Part shown: one piece after another, positions 8,015 through 16,654 of the stretch | Position numbering within the stretch: the first letter of the stretch is position 1 | Layout: every line of letters starts with the position of its first letter | Assembly: GCF_000011065.1 (NCBI RefSeq) | Contig: NC_004663.1 | Span: 1-64,000 of the forward strand | DNA: 64,000 nt | Direction: 5' to 3' | Source: Bacteroides thetaiotaomicron VPI-5482 | GTDB lineage: Bacteria > Bacteroidota > Bacteroidia > Bacteroidales > Bacteroidaceae | Position numbers and translations under genes: made by a program | The notes under the pieces: model-generated | The model's input: only the letters and a program-made list of their open reading frames with translations | Databases searched by the model: none | What the model was told of the DNA's origin: nothing

Positions 8015-8923
8015 GTGGAGGGAATGGCCAGATTCCCGTCCGGGGTTGATTCTGTTTTAATCAACACTCCCGTAATGGAATGGGGAGTGAGATTCTATGT
8101 TCTCAGCAAGCAGGAATGGAAGCAGCAGACTATAGATAGATGCGGCCAGTTCTATTGCTTGGTACCATCGAATGCCGGTTTCCATGTTTATCTCTTTGTC
8201 ACGATGGACACGGGTGAGAATGCTGTTTTTGTTTTCCCTCCCCATTTTTTTATACGTTACCGTGAACGGTACTGGGGAAAACACAGTACGCTGTCCGGAA
8301 AGATTTTGAGAAAGACTTATTTGAAGGATAACCTCGTGATGCGCTACGGCCTGCAACCGGGCAGCGAGGAACGGGTGACCGGAGCACGGATATACAGCGC
8401 ATCCTCCCATGGCGTTGCGCTGGGGATTGTGTTAAATGACGAAGCGTATCTCTTCAAGACATTCATCACCTACGCAATGACGAAAGGGGAACAGATACCG
8501 TTGTACATGCAAGAGAAATTGAGCATGGAAAGGGCGCAGGTGGAGTATTATAATACCGGCAGGCTGGCTGACCTGGTGGAACTGGAAGAACGCGACAGGA
8601 AACGAAGGGAAATGCTGATGGCCGAGGAAAGGCGGCGTGAGGAAAAGGAAAAACGTAGAGCGGCTGAGCCGGGGGAGGCTTACTTCTATGTGGAGGGGCC
8701 ATTGACTCTTATAATGCCTGACGAAGAAATACAGGAAGAAAATACCGGATTCTGGCAACGAGGAACTACCATGTTCTGCGACTCCAAACTGATTGAAGAA
8801 TCGCAACGGGAGATGCGCGAGCTGGCATCGGTTGAAGCCCGGATTCAGGAACTAAAGAATATACCCCAAAAAGCGGAAGAGAAAAAGGGCGTTTTTAAAA
8901 GATTGTTTGGCCGTTATTTCTGA
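8015..8923 (+). CDS. Hypothetical protein with charged coiled-coil tail
   Basis: 302 residues from GTG 8015, or 299 from ATG 8024; the start is unresolved because the frame is open back to the TGA at 7985. The first ~180 residues are alpha/beta, with aromatic-rich strands (FYCLVPSNAGFHVYLFVTM). Residues ~195-215 are an E/R/K-rich coil (EERDRKRREMLMAEERRREE). The C-terminal helix ends in KKGVFKRLFGRYF, a basic amphipathic tail. No family recognised. It follows the 6781 and 7862 genes in one apparent operon. Confidence 0.6.
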   Translation: MEGMARFPSGVDSVLINTPVMEWGVRFYVLSKQEWKQQTIDRCGQFYCLVPSNAGFHVYLFVTMDTGENAVFVFPPHFFIRYRERYWGKHSTLSGKILRKTYLKDNLVMRYGLQPGSEERVTGARIYSASSHGVALGIVLNDEAYLFKTFITYAMTKGEQIPLYMQEKLSMERAQVEYYNTGRLADLVELEERDRKRREMLMAEERRREEKEKRRAAEPGEAYFYVEGPLTLIMPDEEIQEENTGFWQRGTTMFCDSKLIEESQREMRELASVEARIQELKNIPQKAEEKKGVFKRLFGRYF

Positions 8924-8982
8924 ACAATCCTTGTTGATTGACAGAGATTGGCCAGTGTAAGTTTAAACTAAAAAAGATTGTG

Positions 8983-10149
8983 ATGACAAGAGAAGAAATA
9001 ATCCTTTGCCGGAAAGCGCTTGTTGCTTTTCTCTTTATGGTGGCTGCCATGTGTCTGAGTATGCTTACGTCCTGCTCCAATGAGGACGAGATGTTTGACA
9101 GGGAGACTACAGAGGTACTGCCTTCGGTGATTAGTGAGGATAGAACATTGTACACCGATACGGAGTATCTGATTAGTAAGCCTGTGTTTGTGACCAACGG
9201 CGCCACGCTGACCATACAACGCGGCGCATTGCTGAAAGCTCTTCCCGCATCGGGTCAAGGGAAAGCGACGATTGTCATTACAAAGGGGTGTAAGATTGTT
9301 GCCAACGGTACGGAGGATGCTCCTATCGTGATGACGGCATTGATCAAAGAACCGGGTAGTTGGGACGGTGTGATTGTGTTGGGGAAGGCTCCTGTCAGTT
9401 ATGAGTGTGAGACTTTATATTGTGGAACTGTTGCTACGGATATTTCTTATGGAGGTTCTGAGGAGAATGATGATTCCGGTTCCCTACAGTTTGTCCGGGT
9501 GGAGTACGCCGGTGCCGCCGGCGGGGCAGTGACCTTTGACGGTGTGAGCCGGGGAACTACGATAGACCATTGTCAAAGTTACTGTAGCGGTGGCGACGGG
9601 TTTATGTTCAACGGAGGGACGGTGAATGCCCAGTATCTGATTAGTACGGGTGCCAGCCAGAACGGATTGTGCTTCAATGAAGGATATACGGGGAAATTGC
9701 AGTATGTGATGGCTACTGCACCTATTCGGAAGAGTGTGTGGAGCGTGGTTAGCTGCAATGGGACGGGGAAATTGGAAGTTCCGTCTTTCTATACACATCC
9801 GGTGATTGCGAACCTGTCTACGGCGCATGATAATAAATCTCATGGCCGACGGTATCCGATTGCGGTTTCCGCATATAGCCGGCTGACACTGGTGAACAGC
9901 AGTACCCGCGAGGCTGTGGCAGATGATGACATTCCTGTCCAACTGATTGGTGGCCAACCGGGAGCGTTGCCGGGTATCGATTATATCCTGATTAACGCTA
10001 CGCGTGAAGTGACTTCCCTGACCCCTGACAGGTTTGTGCTGGATACCTTTTTTGAACGGACGGATTATGAGGGGGCCGTGGCTCCGGATGTGATGAAGGA
10101 CAGGGATTGGACTAAGGCCGGATGGGTGAGGCAGGGCAAGAAACCATGA
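8983..10149 (+). CDS. Beta-helix-like lipoprotein, paralogue of the protein at 1-710
   Basis: 388 residues from ATG 8983 (upstream in-frame TTG rejected). The signal peptide ends in lipobox LTSC (about residues 29-32). Then follows the typical pattern of this Bacteroidota family: a YLISKPVFVTNGATLTIQRG strand pair, KIVANGTEDAPIVMT, SWDGVIVLGKAP, FVRVEYAGAAGGAVTFDG, then HCQSYCSGGDGFMFNGG. Such short repeats build a right-handed parallel beta-helix exposed on the cell surface. Two Cys in HCQSYC are not in the paralogue. Function is unknown; some relatives lie beside TonB receptors or phosphate-binding proteins, as here with PstS ~2.2 kb upstream. Confidence 0.75.
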   Translation: MTREEIILCRKALVAFLFMVAAMCLSMLTSCSNEDEMFDRETTEVLPSVISEDRTLYTDTEYLISKPVFVTNGATLTIQRGALLKALPASGQGKATIVITKGCKIVANGTEDAPIVMTALIKEPGSWDGVIVLGKAPVSYECETLYCGTVATDISYGGSEENDDSGSLQFVRVEYAGAAGGAVTFDGVSRGTTIDHCQSYCSGGDGFMFNGGTVNAQYLISTGASQNGLCFNEGYTGKLQYVMATAPIRKSVWSVVSCNGTGKLEVPSFYTHPVIANLSTAHDNKSHGRRYPIAVSAYSRLTLVNSSTREAVADDDIPVQLIGGQPGALPGIDYILINATREVTSLTPDRFVLDTFFERTDYEGAVAPDVMKDRDWTKAGWVRQGKKP

Positions 10150-10180
10150 ATTACAAATTAATAAATTATTTAAACCATAA

Positions 10181-10723
10181 ATGATTCAATACAACGGAAT
10201 AACCTTGCTGCGGGACGAGGACGGAACCCCGATGCAAGTAAACATCGACCTGCGGGTGCATGGTACAGAACTGGATGCCTTCATGCGTGCCCACGGGCTT
10301 ACCGCGCAGGAACAGAGCGAGATGCTCCGTTCAGTGACGGGTGAGGACATCTCTCCGACTTATGTGGCGGGTGGAAAGGTGCAACAACATGTGCGCTATC
10401 TGCCGGAAATGAAAAGACAAATACAGACAGAAACGGACAGGCTGTTCGTAAGCCCGCGTACAAGGCCTGTGAGTGTGATAAGGAAAGAGTTTCCGGACTT
10501 GCTGCTGCACCGCATCGTGCGTGTGCTGACACCCATTCCCCGGACGAAGGCGGCAACGCCGAAAGCCTTCGAGCGGTATTGCGGACGGGACACCTTCTGG
10601 GTGCGGTTCAAGATGCAGGGCATGATGAACGTCACCTGGTGCGTATTCTTCACAATCCATGACGAGGGAATCGTACTGGTGAGGCACCTTGCCGGAGCAG
10701 GAGAAAACGATGAAGACTTATGA
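10181..10723 (+). CDS. Hypothetical protein at head of rteA-like operon
   Basis: 180 residues, no signal peptide, no recognised domain. The C-terminal third is beta-rich and aromatic (FWVRFKMQGMMNVTWCVFFTIHDEGIVLVRHL). The stop codon overlaps the start of the next small gene in an ATGA, so it heads an operon that continues into the histidine kinase. Base composition rises here compared with the DNA upstream, consistent with the left side of an acquired element. Confidence 0.6.
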   Translation: MIQYNGITLLRDEDGTPMQVNIDLRVHGTELDAFMRAHGLTAQEQSEMLRSVTGEDISPTYVAGGKVQQHVRYLPEMKRQIQTETDRLFVSPRTRPVSVIRKEFPDLLLHRIVRVLTPIPRTKAATPKAFERYCGRDTFWVRFKMQGMMNVTWCVFFTIHDEGIVLVRHLAGAGENDEDL

Positions 10724-10866
10724 ACTGCCGGATAGTCATAGCGGTGTTGTCCGTCTGTATCTTCTTGAGCTTTTTCGTTACCCTTGTATGCATAGGGGCA
10801 GTGCACAGGGCAGAAAAGCGTATGAGGACGAGGAATAGAACAAAACGGTTGGGAGAATGGGATTGA
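10720..10866 (+). CDS. Small single-pass membrane protein coupled to the sensor kinase gene
   Basis: 48 residues: MNCRIVIAVLSVCIFLSFFV followed by TLVCIGAVH and a strongly basic tail (HRAEKRMRTRNRTKR). One membrane helix spans about residues 4-29; the basic end is expected to be cytoplasmic. It starts in an ATGA overlap with the preceding stop and its last 10 bp overlap the start of the histidine kinase, so its translation is coupled on both sides. A helper or modulator of the sensor is plausible but only inferred from position. Confidence 0.55.
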   Translation: MNCRIVIAVLSVCIFLSFFVTLVCIGAVHRAEKRMRTRNRTKRLGEWD

Positions 10867-13316
10867 AACTTAAAATATTCATAGGTTATGCCATGCTGAT
10901 ACTTCTGTTGGGATTCATTATTTACCTGTTCCGCGGGGAGCGTATGAAACGGGATGAACTGAAGTGGGAAATGAAAGAACTGGGCATAATACGCGACCTT
11001 ACGCGCAAAACTTACGGTCATCTGCTGGAACTGGCGTCGCAAGGCGAAGTGGTGAGCACCTGGAGCGAAAGCGACTTACGGCTATACCGTGAGAGAAGAG
11101 AAAAGACGTGCGGTGTCCTGAAGGAACTGCAGCAGTTTGTACATACGCCGGAACAGCAGGAACGCATAGACTCGCTGTGCCTGCTGCTTGAGCAGAAAGA
11201 GATGCTCCTGTCAGCGGCCATGAGCACGTTTGACGAACTGGAAAACATCGGCGAGACGGTGGGCGAAAAAGTGCCGGCTATCGTCAGGCAGGTGCGCAGG
11301 CAGCCGACAAGGAATATCCTCGCCCCTGCCGTGAAGGAAGCTTATGCCGGGACAGCAACCACCGGGGAAGAACAGCCGGAGAAGAAGAAAAGTTTTCTGA
11401 AGAAAGTTTTCGGCGGAAAAGAGAAAAAATCCGCTTACCGACAACAACGGGAGCAGCAACGGGCGGCATCGGAAAAAGTGCCGTCGTCCACCACTCGAAA
11501 CAGCGGGAACAATGCCGCTGTCCATCTTCTCCATGCGTTGAGCCGCGAAGTGACTGAAAAGCAGAAGGAACAGCGGGAAAAGCTGTCGGCCCAGATGGAC
11601 AGCCTGCACTTGAGTAGCCGGGCGCTGAACAAGAGGCTGAACGGGCTGGTCGGTGATTTTGACAAGGTGGCGGGTGAGCGGTTGGAAACGAGATACAATG
11701 CCATTGCGGCAGACCGGGAGAAATCGTACAATACGGCGGCGACGCTTGCCCTTTTCGTATTCCTGCTTGCCATCGTGCTATATACCCTGCTGCACCGCGA
11801 CGTGAACAGGTGTCTCCGGTACCGCAGGGAACTGGAATCTTCCGACCTGAAAAACAAGGAACTGCTGCAATCCAGAAAAAACATGATGCTGACCATTGCC
11901 CATGACCTGCGTGCGCCGCTGACAGCCATCAAAGGGTATGCAGAGCTGTTGCCCGGAGAAGTGGACGAAAAGCGGAAGGATGAGTATGCGGTGCATATCG
12001 TCCGCTCGTCCGACTATATGATAGGACTCGTGAACTCCTTGATTGAATTTTATCTGCTGGATGCAGGCAAGGGGAAAATGAACGTGACGGTTTTCCGTCC
12101 GCTGTCACTTTTCGATGAGATAGTGAAGCTGCATACACCGTCGGTCAGAAAGGAAGGGCTTACACTCTGTACGGATTTTGAGGGACTTGACACCGTGGTG
12201 GAAGGAGACCGCCCGCGTATCATGCAGATAGCCAACAACCTGCTTTCCAACGCCATAAAATTCACCCGGAAGGGGAAAATCAGTCTGCAGGCGGCATACG
12301 GGCAGGGAGAGCTGCGCTTCAGCGTGCAGGACACCGGACCGGGCATGACGGAGGATGAACAGAAGAGGATATTTAGGGCCTTCGAGCGTCTGGACAATGC
12401 AAGGTACCTGCCCGGCTTCGGCCTTGGGCTAGCCATTGTCTCCCGTCTGACGGAACTGCTGGGCGGGCGCATCACGGTGGAGAGCCCTTACGGGACGGGC
12501 AGCCTGTTTAGGGTGGCCCTCCCCCTGTCGGAAGTGGCGAAGCATGGGGAGGATGGAGAAAACGGGTATGCGGAGGACTACGGACTGGAAGGAACATACG
12601 TGCTGGTTATAGATGATGACCGGATACAACTGGATATAACCCGCAGGATGCTTGTGCGGAACAAGGTGCGGTGCGAATGCTGCCGGACGGTGCGGGAACT
12701 GATGGCGGCACTGAGGGAAAGAACATACGACCTGCTTCTGTCGGACATACAGATGCCGGACATGGACGGTTACAGGATACTTGATCTGCTGCGTTCCTCG
12801 AACATGGAGAACGCGCGTACGATACCCGTGCTGGCAGTTACGGCCTGCGCCGACGATGAAGAACATTATATTTCCTTCGGGTTTGCGGGCTGCCTGCGGA
12901 AGCCGTTCTCGATGGACGAACTGATAAGCACCGTAAGCCGTATGGTGGTAAAAACGGGGAAGAAAGAACCCGATTTCTCGTTCATCCTTTCGGGGGAAAA
13001 GGACAAGGGAAGGATGCTGGATATTTTTATACGGGAAACGGAAGAGAGCATCCATACACTGGAAAATGCGCTTTGCGGGCATGACAGGGATACGATACAC
13101 AAGGTGCTGCACAAGAACCTTCCCTTATGGGAAACGGTGCGGATGAACTTTCCGATGGCCCGCCTGCGCGGTCTGGTGACACACACGGCGGCTGTGTGGG
13201 AGGAAAGGCAATATATGGAAGTCGGGGAGATAATCCATGCAGCGGAAAAGCTGGCGGAGTCGGCAAGAAAAATCAGGGAGAGTATAGATGAAGAGCATAC
13301 TGATTATAGAGGATGA
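10857..13316 (+). CDS. rteA: RteA-like hybrid sensor histidine kinase
   Basis: 819 residues. An N-terminal membrane helix (about 7-24) and a second one (about 293-313) bracket a ~270-residue helical sensor region. The transmitter follows: H-box IAHDLRAPLTAIKGY (about 348-362), N-box MQIANNLLSNAIKF, G1 DTGPGMTED, F-box, G2 GFGLGLAIVSRL. A receiver domain (about 580-700) has the DD pair, SDIQMPDMDG with the phospho-Asp, and a late Lys (LRKPFS). The C-terminus has an HPt-like helical bundle with an HKVLHKN motif. The N-terminus (IGYxML, then YLFRxxxMK) matches RteA of CTnDOT-family elements. It overlaps the response-regulator gene by 29 bp. In CTnDOT, RteA with RteB turns on rteC after tetracycline exposure; no tetQ is present here. 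Confidence 0.85.
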   Translation: MGLKLKIFIGYAMLILLLGFIIYLFRGERMKRDELKWEMKELGIIRDLTRKTYGHLLELASQGEVVSTWSESDLRLYRERREKTCGVLKELQQFVHTPEQQERIDSLCLLLEQKEMLLSAAMSTFDELENIGETVGEKVPAIVRQVRRQPTRNILAPAVKEAYAGTATTGEEQPEKKKSFLKKVFGGKEKKSAYRQQREQQRAASEKVPSSTTRNSGNNAAVHLLHALSREVTEKQKEQREKLSAQMDSLHLSSRALNKRLNGLVGDFDKVAGERLETRYNAIAADREKSYNTAATLALFVFLLAIVLYTLLHRDVNRCLRYRRELESSDLKNKELLQSRKNMMLTIAHDLRAPLTAIKGYAELLPGEVDEKRKDEYAVHIVRSSDYMIGLVNSLIEFYLLDAGKGKMNVTVFRPLSLFDEIVKLHTPSVRKEGLTLCTDFEGLDTVVEGDRPRIMQIANNLLSNAIKFTRKGKISLQAAYGQGELRFSVQDTGPGMTEDEQKRIFRAFERLDNARYLPGFGLGLAIVSRLTELLGGRITVESPYGTGSLFRVALPLSEVAKHGEDGENGYAEDYGLEGTYVLVIDDDRIQLDITRRMLVRNKVRCECCRTVRELMAALRERTYDLLLSDIQMPDMDGYRILDLLRSSNMENARTIPVLAVTACADDEEHYISFGFAGCLRKPFSMDELISTVSRMVVKTGKKEPDFSFILSGEKDKGRMLDIFIRETEESIHTLENALCGHDRDTIHKVLHKNLPLWETVRMNFPMARLRGLVTHTAAVWEERQYMEVGEIIHAAEKLAESARKIRESIDEEHTDYRG

Positions 13317-14586
13317 CATCGTTTTCAGCCGTACCATAAGCAATTGGCTGGTGAAACAGGGCATGAAGACACAGTGCGTGGCGACCATAGCGGAGGCGCG
13401 CAGGGCGATTGCGGGGAAGCCGTTCAGTCTGATACTGGCCGACATGCGTCTGCCGGATGACAACAGCCTGTCCCTACTGGAATGGATGAGGGAAAGGCGG
13501 TGCACGGTCCCGGTCATCATCATGACCAACTACGGGGAAGTGGAGAATGCGGTGACAGCTATTAAGCTGGGTGCCACGGACTATCTGCGCAAACCCGTGC
13601 AGCCTGACATCCTGCTAGAGCTTATCGTCGGAATAAAGGAGGGAGACAGCGGCAAGCCGTCCTTCTACCGTGGCGAAAGCGCGAAGGCTCAGGAGATGTA
13701 CAGGCAGATAGAACTGATAGCGTGCGCCGACATTTCGGTATTGCTGCGGGGGGCGTCGGGCACGGGGAAGGAACATGTGGCGCACGAGATACATGAACGA
13801 AGCCACAGATGGAACAAGCCGTATGTTCCCGTTGATTGCGGGACGGTTCCGGAAGAGCTGGCGGCATCGGAGTTCTTCGGACATCTGAAGGGGGCGTTTA
13901 CGGGTGCGGAGAGCGACAAGGCGGGACTGTTCCGGACGGCTGACGGGGGTACGCTGTTTCTGGACGAAATAGGAAACCTCTCGTACCGGACACAAGTGAT
14001 GCTGCTGAGGGCGTTGCAAGAAAAACGGTATAGGCCGCTGGGGGACACGAGGGAGTACCCGTTTGACATACGGCTGGTGGCCGCCACGAATGAGAATCTT
14101 GAGAAGGCCATTGCAGAGGGACGTTTCAGGGAGGATTTATTTCACCGGCTGAATGAATTTACCATACGCCTGCCGTTGTTGGCGGAATGCAGGGAGGACA
14201 TACTGCCGCTTGCGGACTTCTTTCTTGAAGAGGCCAATGCCGAGCTGGGCAAAAGGACAGGTGGTTTCGACAGGGAGGCCCGGAGCAGGCTGGCTGCCTA
14301 TCAGTGGCCGGGGAATATGAGGGAGATGAAGAATACGGTAAGGGGTGCCGTACTGCTTACGCCCGACGGAGAACGGATAGCCGCTGGAAGTCTGGCTTTT
14401 TCCGTTCGGGAAGCGGACGGGGCGGATGCGTCAGAGACGCTTGCGCTGAATGATGCGCAAAAAGAGAAGGAATGCATCATGCGGGCATTGGAAGAGACCG
14501 GAGGCAACCGTAAGGAGGCGGCAAGGCTGCTGGGAATATCAAGGAGCACACTTTATGAGAAATTACGGAAGTACGGCTTTCAATAA
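13288..14586 (+). CDS. rteB: RteB-like sigma-54 response regulator
   Basis: 432 residues. The receiver domain has acidic pair EDD near residues 8-10, phospho-Asp in ADMRLPDD and Lys in LRKPV. The AAA+ domain follows: Walker A GASGTGKEHVA, GAFTGAESD (sigma-54 contact loop), Walker B GGTLFLDEIG, and arginine-finger region FREDLFHRL. A Fis-type helix-turn-helix ends the protein (GGNRKEAARLLGISRSTLYE). All catalytic motifs are intact, so it should be a functional activator. It lies 3' of and overlaps its kinase. In CTnDOT the equivalent protein activates rteC transcription, and an rteC-like gene lies 187 bp downstream. Confidence 0.88.
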   Translation: MKSILIIEDDIVFSRTISNWLVKQGMKTQCVATIAEARRAIAGKPFSLILADMRLPDDNSLSLLEWMRERRCTVPVIIMTNYGEVENAVTAIKLGATDYLRKPVQPDILLELIVGIKEGDSGKPSFYRGESAKAQEMYRQIELIACADISVLLRGASGTGKEHVAHEIHERSHRWNKPYVPVDCGTVPEELAASEFFGHLKGAFTGAESDKAGLFRTADGGTLFLDEIGNLSYRTQVMLLRALQEKRYRPLGDTREYPFDIRLVAATNENLEKAIAEGRFREDLFHRLNEFTIRLPLLAECREDILPLADFFLEEANAELGKRTGGFDREARSRLAAYQWPGNMREMKNTVRGAVLLTPDGERIAAGSLAFSVREADGADASETLALNDAQKEKECIMRALEETGGNRKEAARLLGISRSTLYEKLRKYGFQ

Positions 14587-14773
14587 CCGCGTGTCCGGCT
14601 TCCGTACACGTGTCCGGCTTTTACACGACACATTGATATATACATGTTCTTTTGGAAAATTTACAAGTGGTTGTAATACAGTAGATTGTCTTTGATACTA
14701 CCAACTAAATTCGTACGATGGTATCTTTCTTGCCCTTCTATGGCATGTAAATGAAACAAATACAATTATTGCC

Positions 14774-15412
14774 ATGAAAATCTTGAAAGATACTGTCTTG
14801 TTCGGATTGTTCGCCTCTTATGCGGACGGAGTCCGCAACGGTGAGGAGAAGCTGTCTGCCGCCTATGATGATTTTGCCACGTTGCTGGCTACGCTCCCGA
14901 CAGACGGGACAAACATCTGTGCACAGCTGCGCAGGCTGTTCTACACGAAAATAGAGTTGAGGGGGATTCAGGAGACTGTTTCCACAAATGGCATGGAAAG
15001 GCACGTTCTGTTCGATGTTTACATCGGCAAGGCACTTGCGTTGCTGGATGCGGAGGAACAGATGATGAAAGAGGTACTCCGGCATGGTGGAACGGAGGCA
15101 ATGGGATTGAAGGAAGAGGCGGTATGCAGGAACGGGAAGAAGGGTTCTGTAACGCTGACGTGGAACGGCACGGACAGCGACTTGATAGAACTGGTGGCGG
15201 CGTTGATGGCTGCCGGAGTGATAGGAACAGCGGAAGGTAGGGAACTGAAAGTGGTGGATGTGATACGGGTGTTCGAGGAAGTTTTTCACTTGAAAATCAA
15301 TGCCCTATATACCAAGCGTGGAAAGGTGTTTGACCGTTGTACGGACACCACTCCGTTCATCGACTCCCTGCGCAGGAGCTACAACCGGATGCTTGACGCA
15401 CGGCTGGCGTAA
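14774..15412 (+). CDS. rteC: RteC-like regulator of element excision
   Basis: 212 residues. The C-terminal ~85 residues follow the RteC domain: VTLTWNGTDSDLIELVAALMAAGVI, then VVDVIRVFEEVFHLKI, then TPFIDSLRRSYNRML. This corresponds to the W-x-G-[ST]-x-x-[DE]-LxEL core and the FE-x-x-F helix of CTnDOT RteC, a winged-helix activator of the xis2c/xis2d operon. The 187-bp leader (14587-14773) is A/T-rich compared with the genes around it, where an RteB-dependent promoter would be expected, but I see no convincing -24/-12 element. Possible partners are the two HTH genes at 18765 and 19044. Confidence 0.75.
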   Translation: MKILKDTVLFGLFASYADGVRNGEEKLSAAYDDFATLLATLPTDGTNICAQLRRLFYTKIELRGIQETVSTNGMERHVLFDVYIGKALALLDAEEQMMKEVLRHGGTEAMGLKEEAVCRNGKKGSVTLTWNGTDSDLIELVAALMAAGVIGTAEGRELKVVDVIRVFEEVFHLKINALYTKRGKVFDRCTDTTPFIDSLRRSYNRMLDARLA

Positions 15413-15524
15413 AGGTTGCACGCCAACAGCCGCCAACGGACGACTTGTATGTGTTCGGTATTGCGGATTGGCAGGCGAATGGCTTTTTTTGCCGTCGGTT
15501 ATTCACATCTAAAAAAACAAGGTT

Positions 15525-16472
15525 ATGTCAATCCTGAATGATATTTGGAACCGTATCGTCCGGAGAACGGACCGGCAGAAAGTGACAGCAACGGAAGCTG
15601 CCGGAACAGAAAAACGGGTGTATGCCGTGGCCACCGAAGAGGGGGTGATGCTGTTCTCGGACACTCCGAAAGGAATGAAGGCACGTAACAGTTATCTGCA
15701 ACATCTGGCCGACGGCTTCTTCAACGTGGCCAAAGTATCTGAAACTCTGCGGATATACGAGATAGACCTGCCTACCAAACGGGTAGCGGAACTGGCAGAC
15801 AACTGTATCGAAAAGTTGTCCAAAGCGGATTTGCGGAGTACGGACGCACAATTGCGCAGGTCGGTGGTGAGCTTCACTCCCGACAAGTTTGCGGACAGGA
15901 GTGTATTGGACGGTGGTGTGTGCTGGGCAAAGTTTGACCTGCGGCCCGATTTCCATAATTTTGACCGGCTGACAAGGGAGTTTGGGCTGGGCATCTCGCC
16001 GCGGAACTATGATGTGGCGGCATTGCTGTACATTTCGGAAAACGGGTACGCCGGGATTGTTGCGGCAGACAAGGTACATCCTTTCAGCTATGAGTATGAG
16101 TTCAGGGAACTGGCGGAGAAACTGGAAGACAGCATGAAGGCACGGATGAACGCGCCTCTGTCGGCACACGACTTCGGCTATGCGGCCTTGCAGAAAGAGG
16201 CAAGGGAGATGGCGGCGGACTTGTTGCAATCGGAGTTCCATGCCAAGGATGGGGAGTTCAGGCTGGGCGCACGGATAAGCTGGATTGAAAGGATGGAAAC
16301 GTTACATCCGATGTCGCGTCCACATTCGGAAGAGGTGAAGACCGGCAAGTTACCGGAGACATACCGCAGGCAGGAAACACCGAGACAAAAGCCTTCTGAC
16401 AGACAACGGCAGGCGAGGCACGTCGCCCCCATTGCTCCGCAAAAGAAAGAGAAGAAACAATTAATCCTATAG
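15525..16472 (+). CDS. Unrecognised tandem family, member 1
   Basis: 315 residues, cytoplasmic, no known motif. The segment EEGVMLFSDTPKGMKARNSY (about 39-58) and the following LADGFFN, then the segment FDLRPDFHNFDRL, GLGISPRNYDVAALLYI (about 143-175), recur in the two genes downstream (16478-17371 and 17383-18404), so three related genes lie in a row. This one lacks the N-terminal domain of the other two and adds a basic, Gln/Arg/Pro-rich tail (about 275-315). It lies between rteC-like and xis-like genes, where element-borne excision or accessory genes would sit. Function unknown. Confidence 0.65.
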   Translation: MSILNDIWNRIVRRTDRQKVTATEAAGTEKRVYAVATEEGVMLFSDTPKGMKARNSYLQHLADGFFNVAKVSETLRIYEIDLPTKRVAELADNCIEKLSKADLRSTDAQLRRSVVSFTPDKFADRSVLDGGVCWAKFDLRPDFHNFDRLTREFGLGISPRNYDVAALLYISENGYAGIVAADKVHPFSYEYEFRELAEKLEDSMKARMNAPLSAHDFGYAALQKEAREMAADLLQSEFHAKDGEFRLGARISWIERMETLHPMSRPHSEEVKTGKLPETYRRQETPRQKPSDRQRQARHVAPIAPQKKEKKQLIL

Positions 16473-16477
16473 AATTT

Positions 16478-16654
16478 ATGGAAAAAAAGAAAATGCAGGC
16501 GGTGGAAAGCGGTAGCCTGTACATGACACTGGACGCTTTTTACAAACCCGTGTATCTGAGTATACGCGGGCAGGGGGAAGATGGATTCTCTCGTTACATC
16601 GGCAACAACGTGAGGTTTCATACGGCGGGACGGAGATTTGTTCCCGACCACTGA
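16478..16654 (+). CDS. Unrecognised tandem family, member 2, N-terminal piece
   Basis: 58 residues (MEKKKMQAVESGSLYMTLDAFYKPVYLS...). It matches the N-terminus of member 3 (MEKENTNGGSVYVTVDGHFKPVHVS). It ends at TGA 16652-16654, followed immediately by ATG in the same frame (16655). The downstream ORF continues the similarity to member 3, so this is the first part of an interrupted gene or of a stop-start coupled pair. It begins 5 bp after member 1 stops. Confidence 0.5.
   Translation: MEKKKMQAVESGSLYMTLDAFYKPVYLSIRGQGEDGFSRYIGNNVRFHTAGRRFVPDH

Noticed and set aside
8057..8410. - strand ORF opposite the 8015-8923 gene
   Set aside because: No family resemblance, and the + strand frame is longer, coupled to its upstream gene and has an ordinary protein composition.
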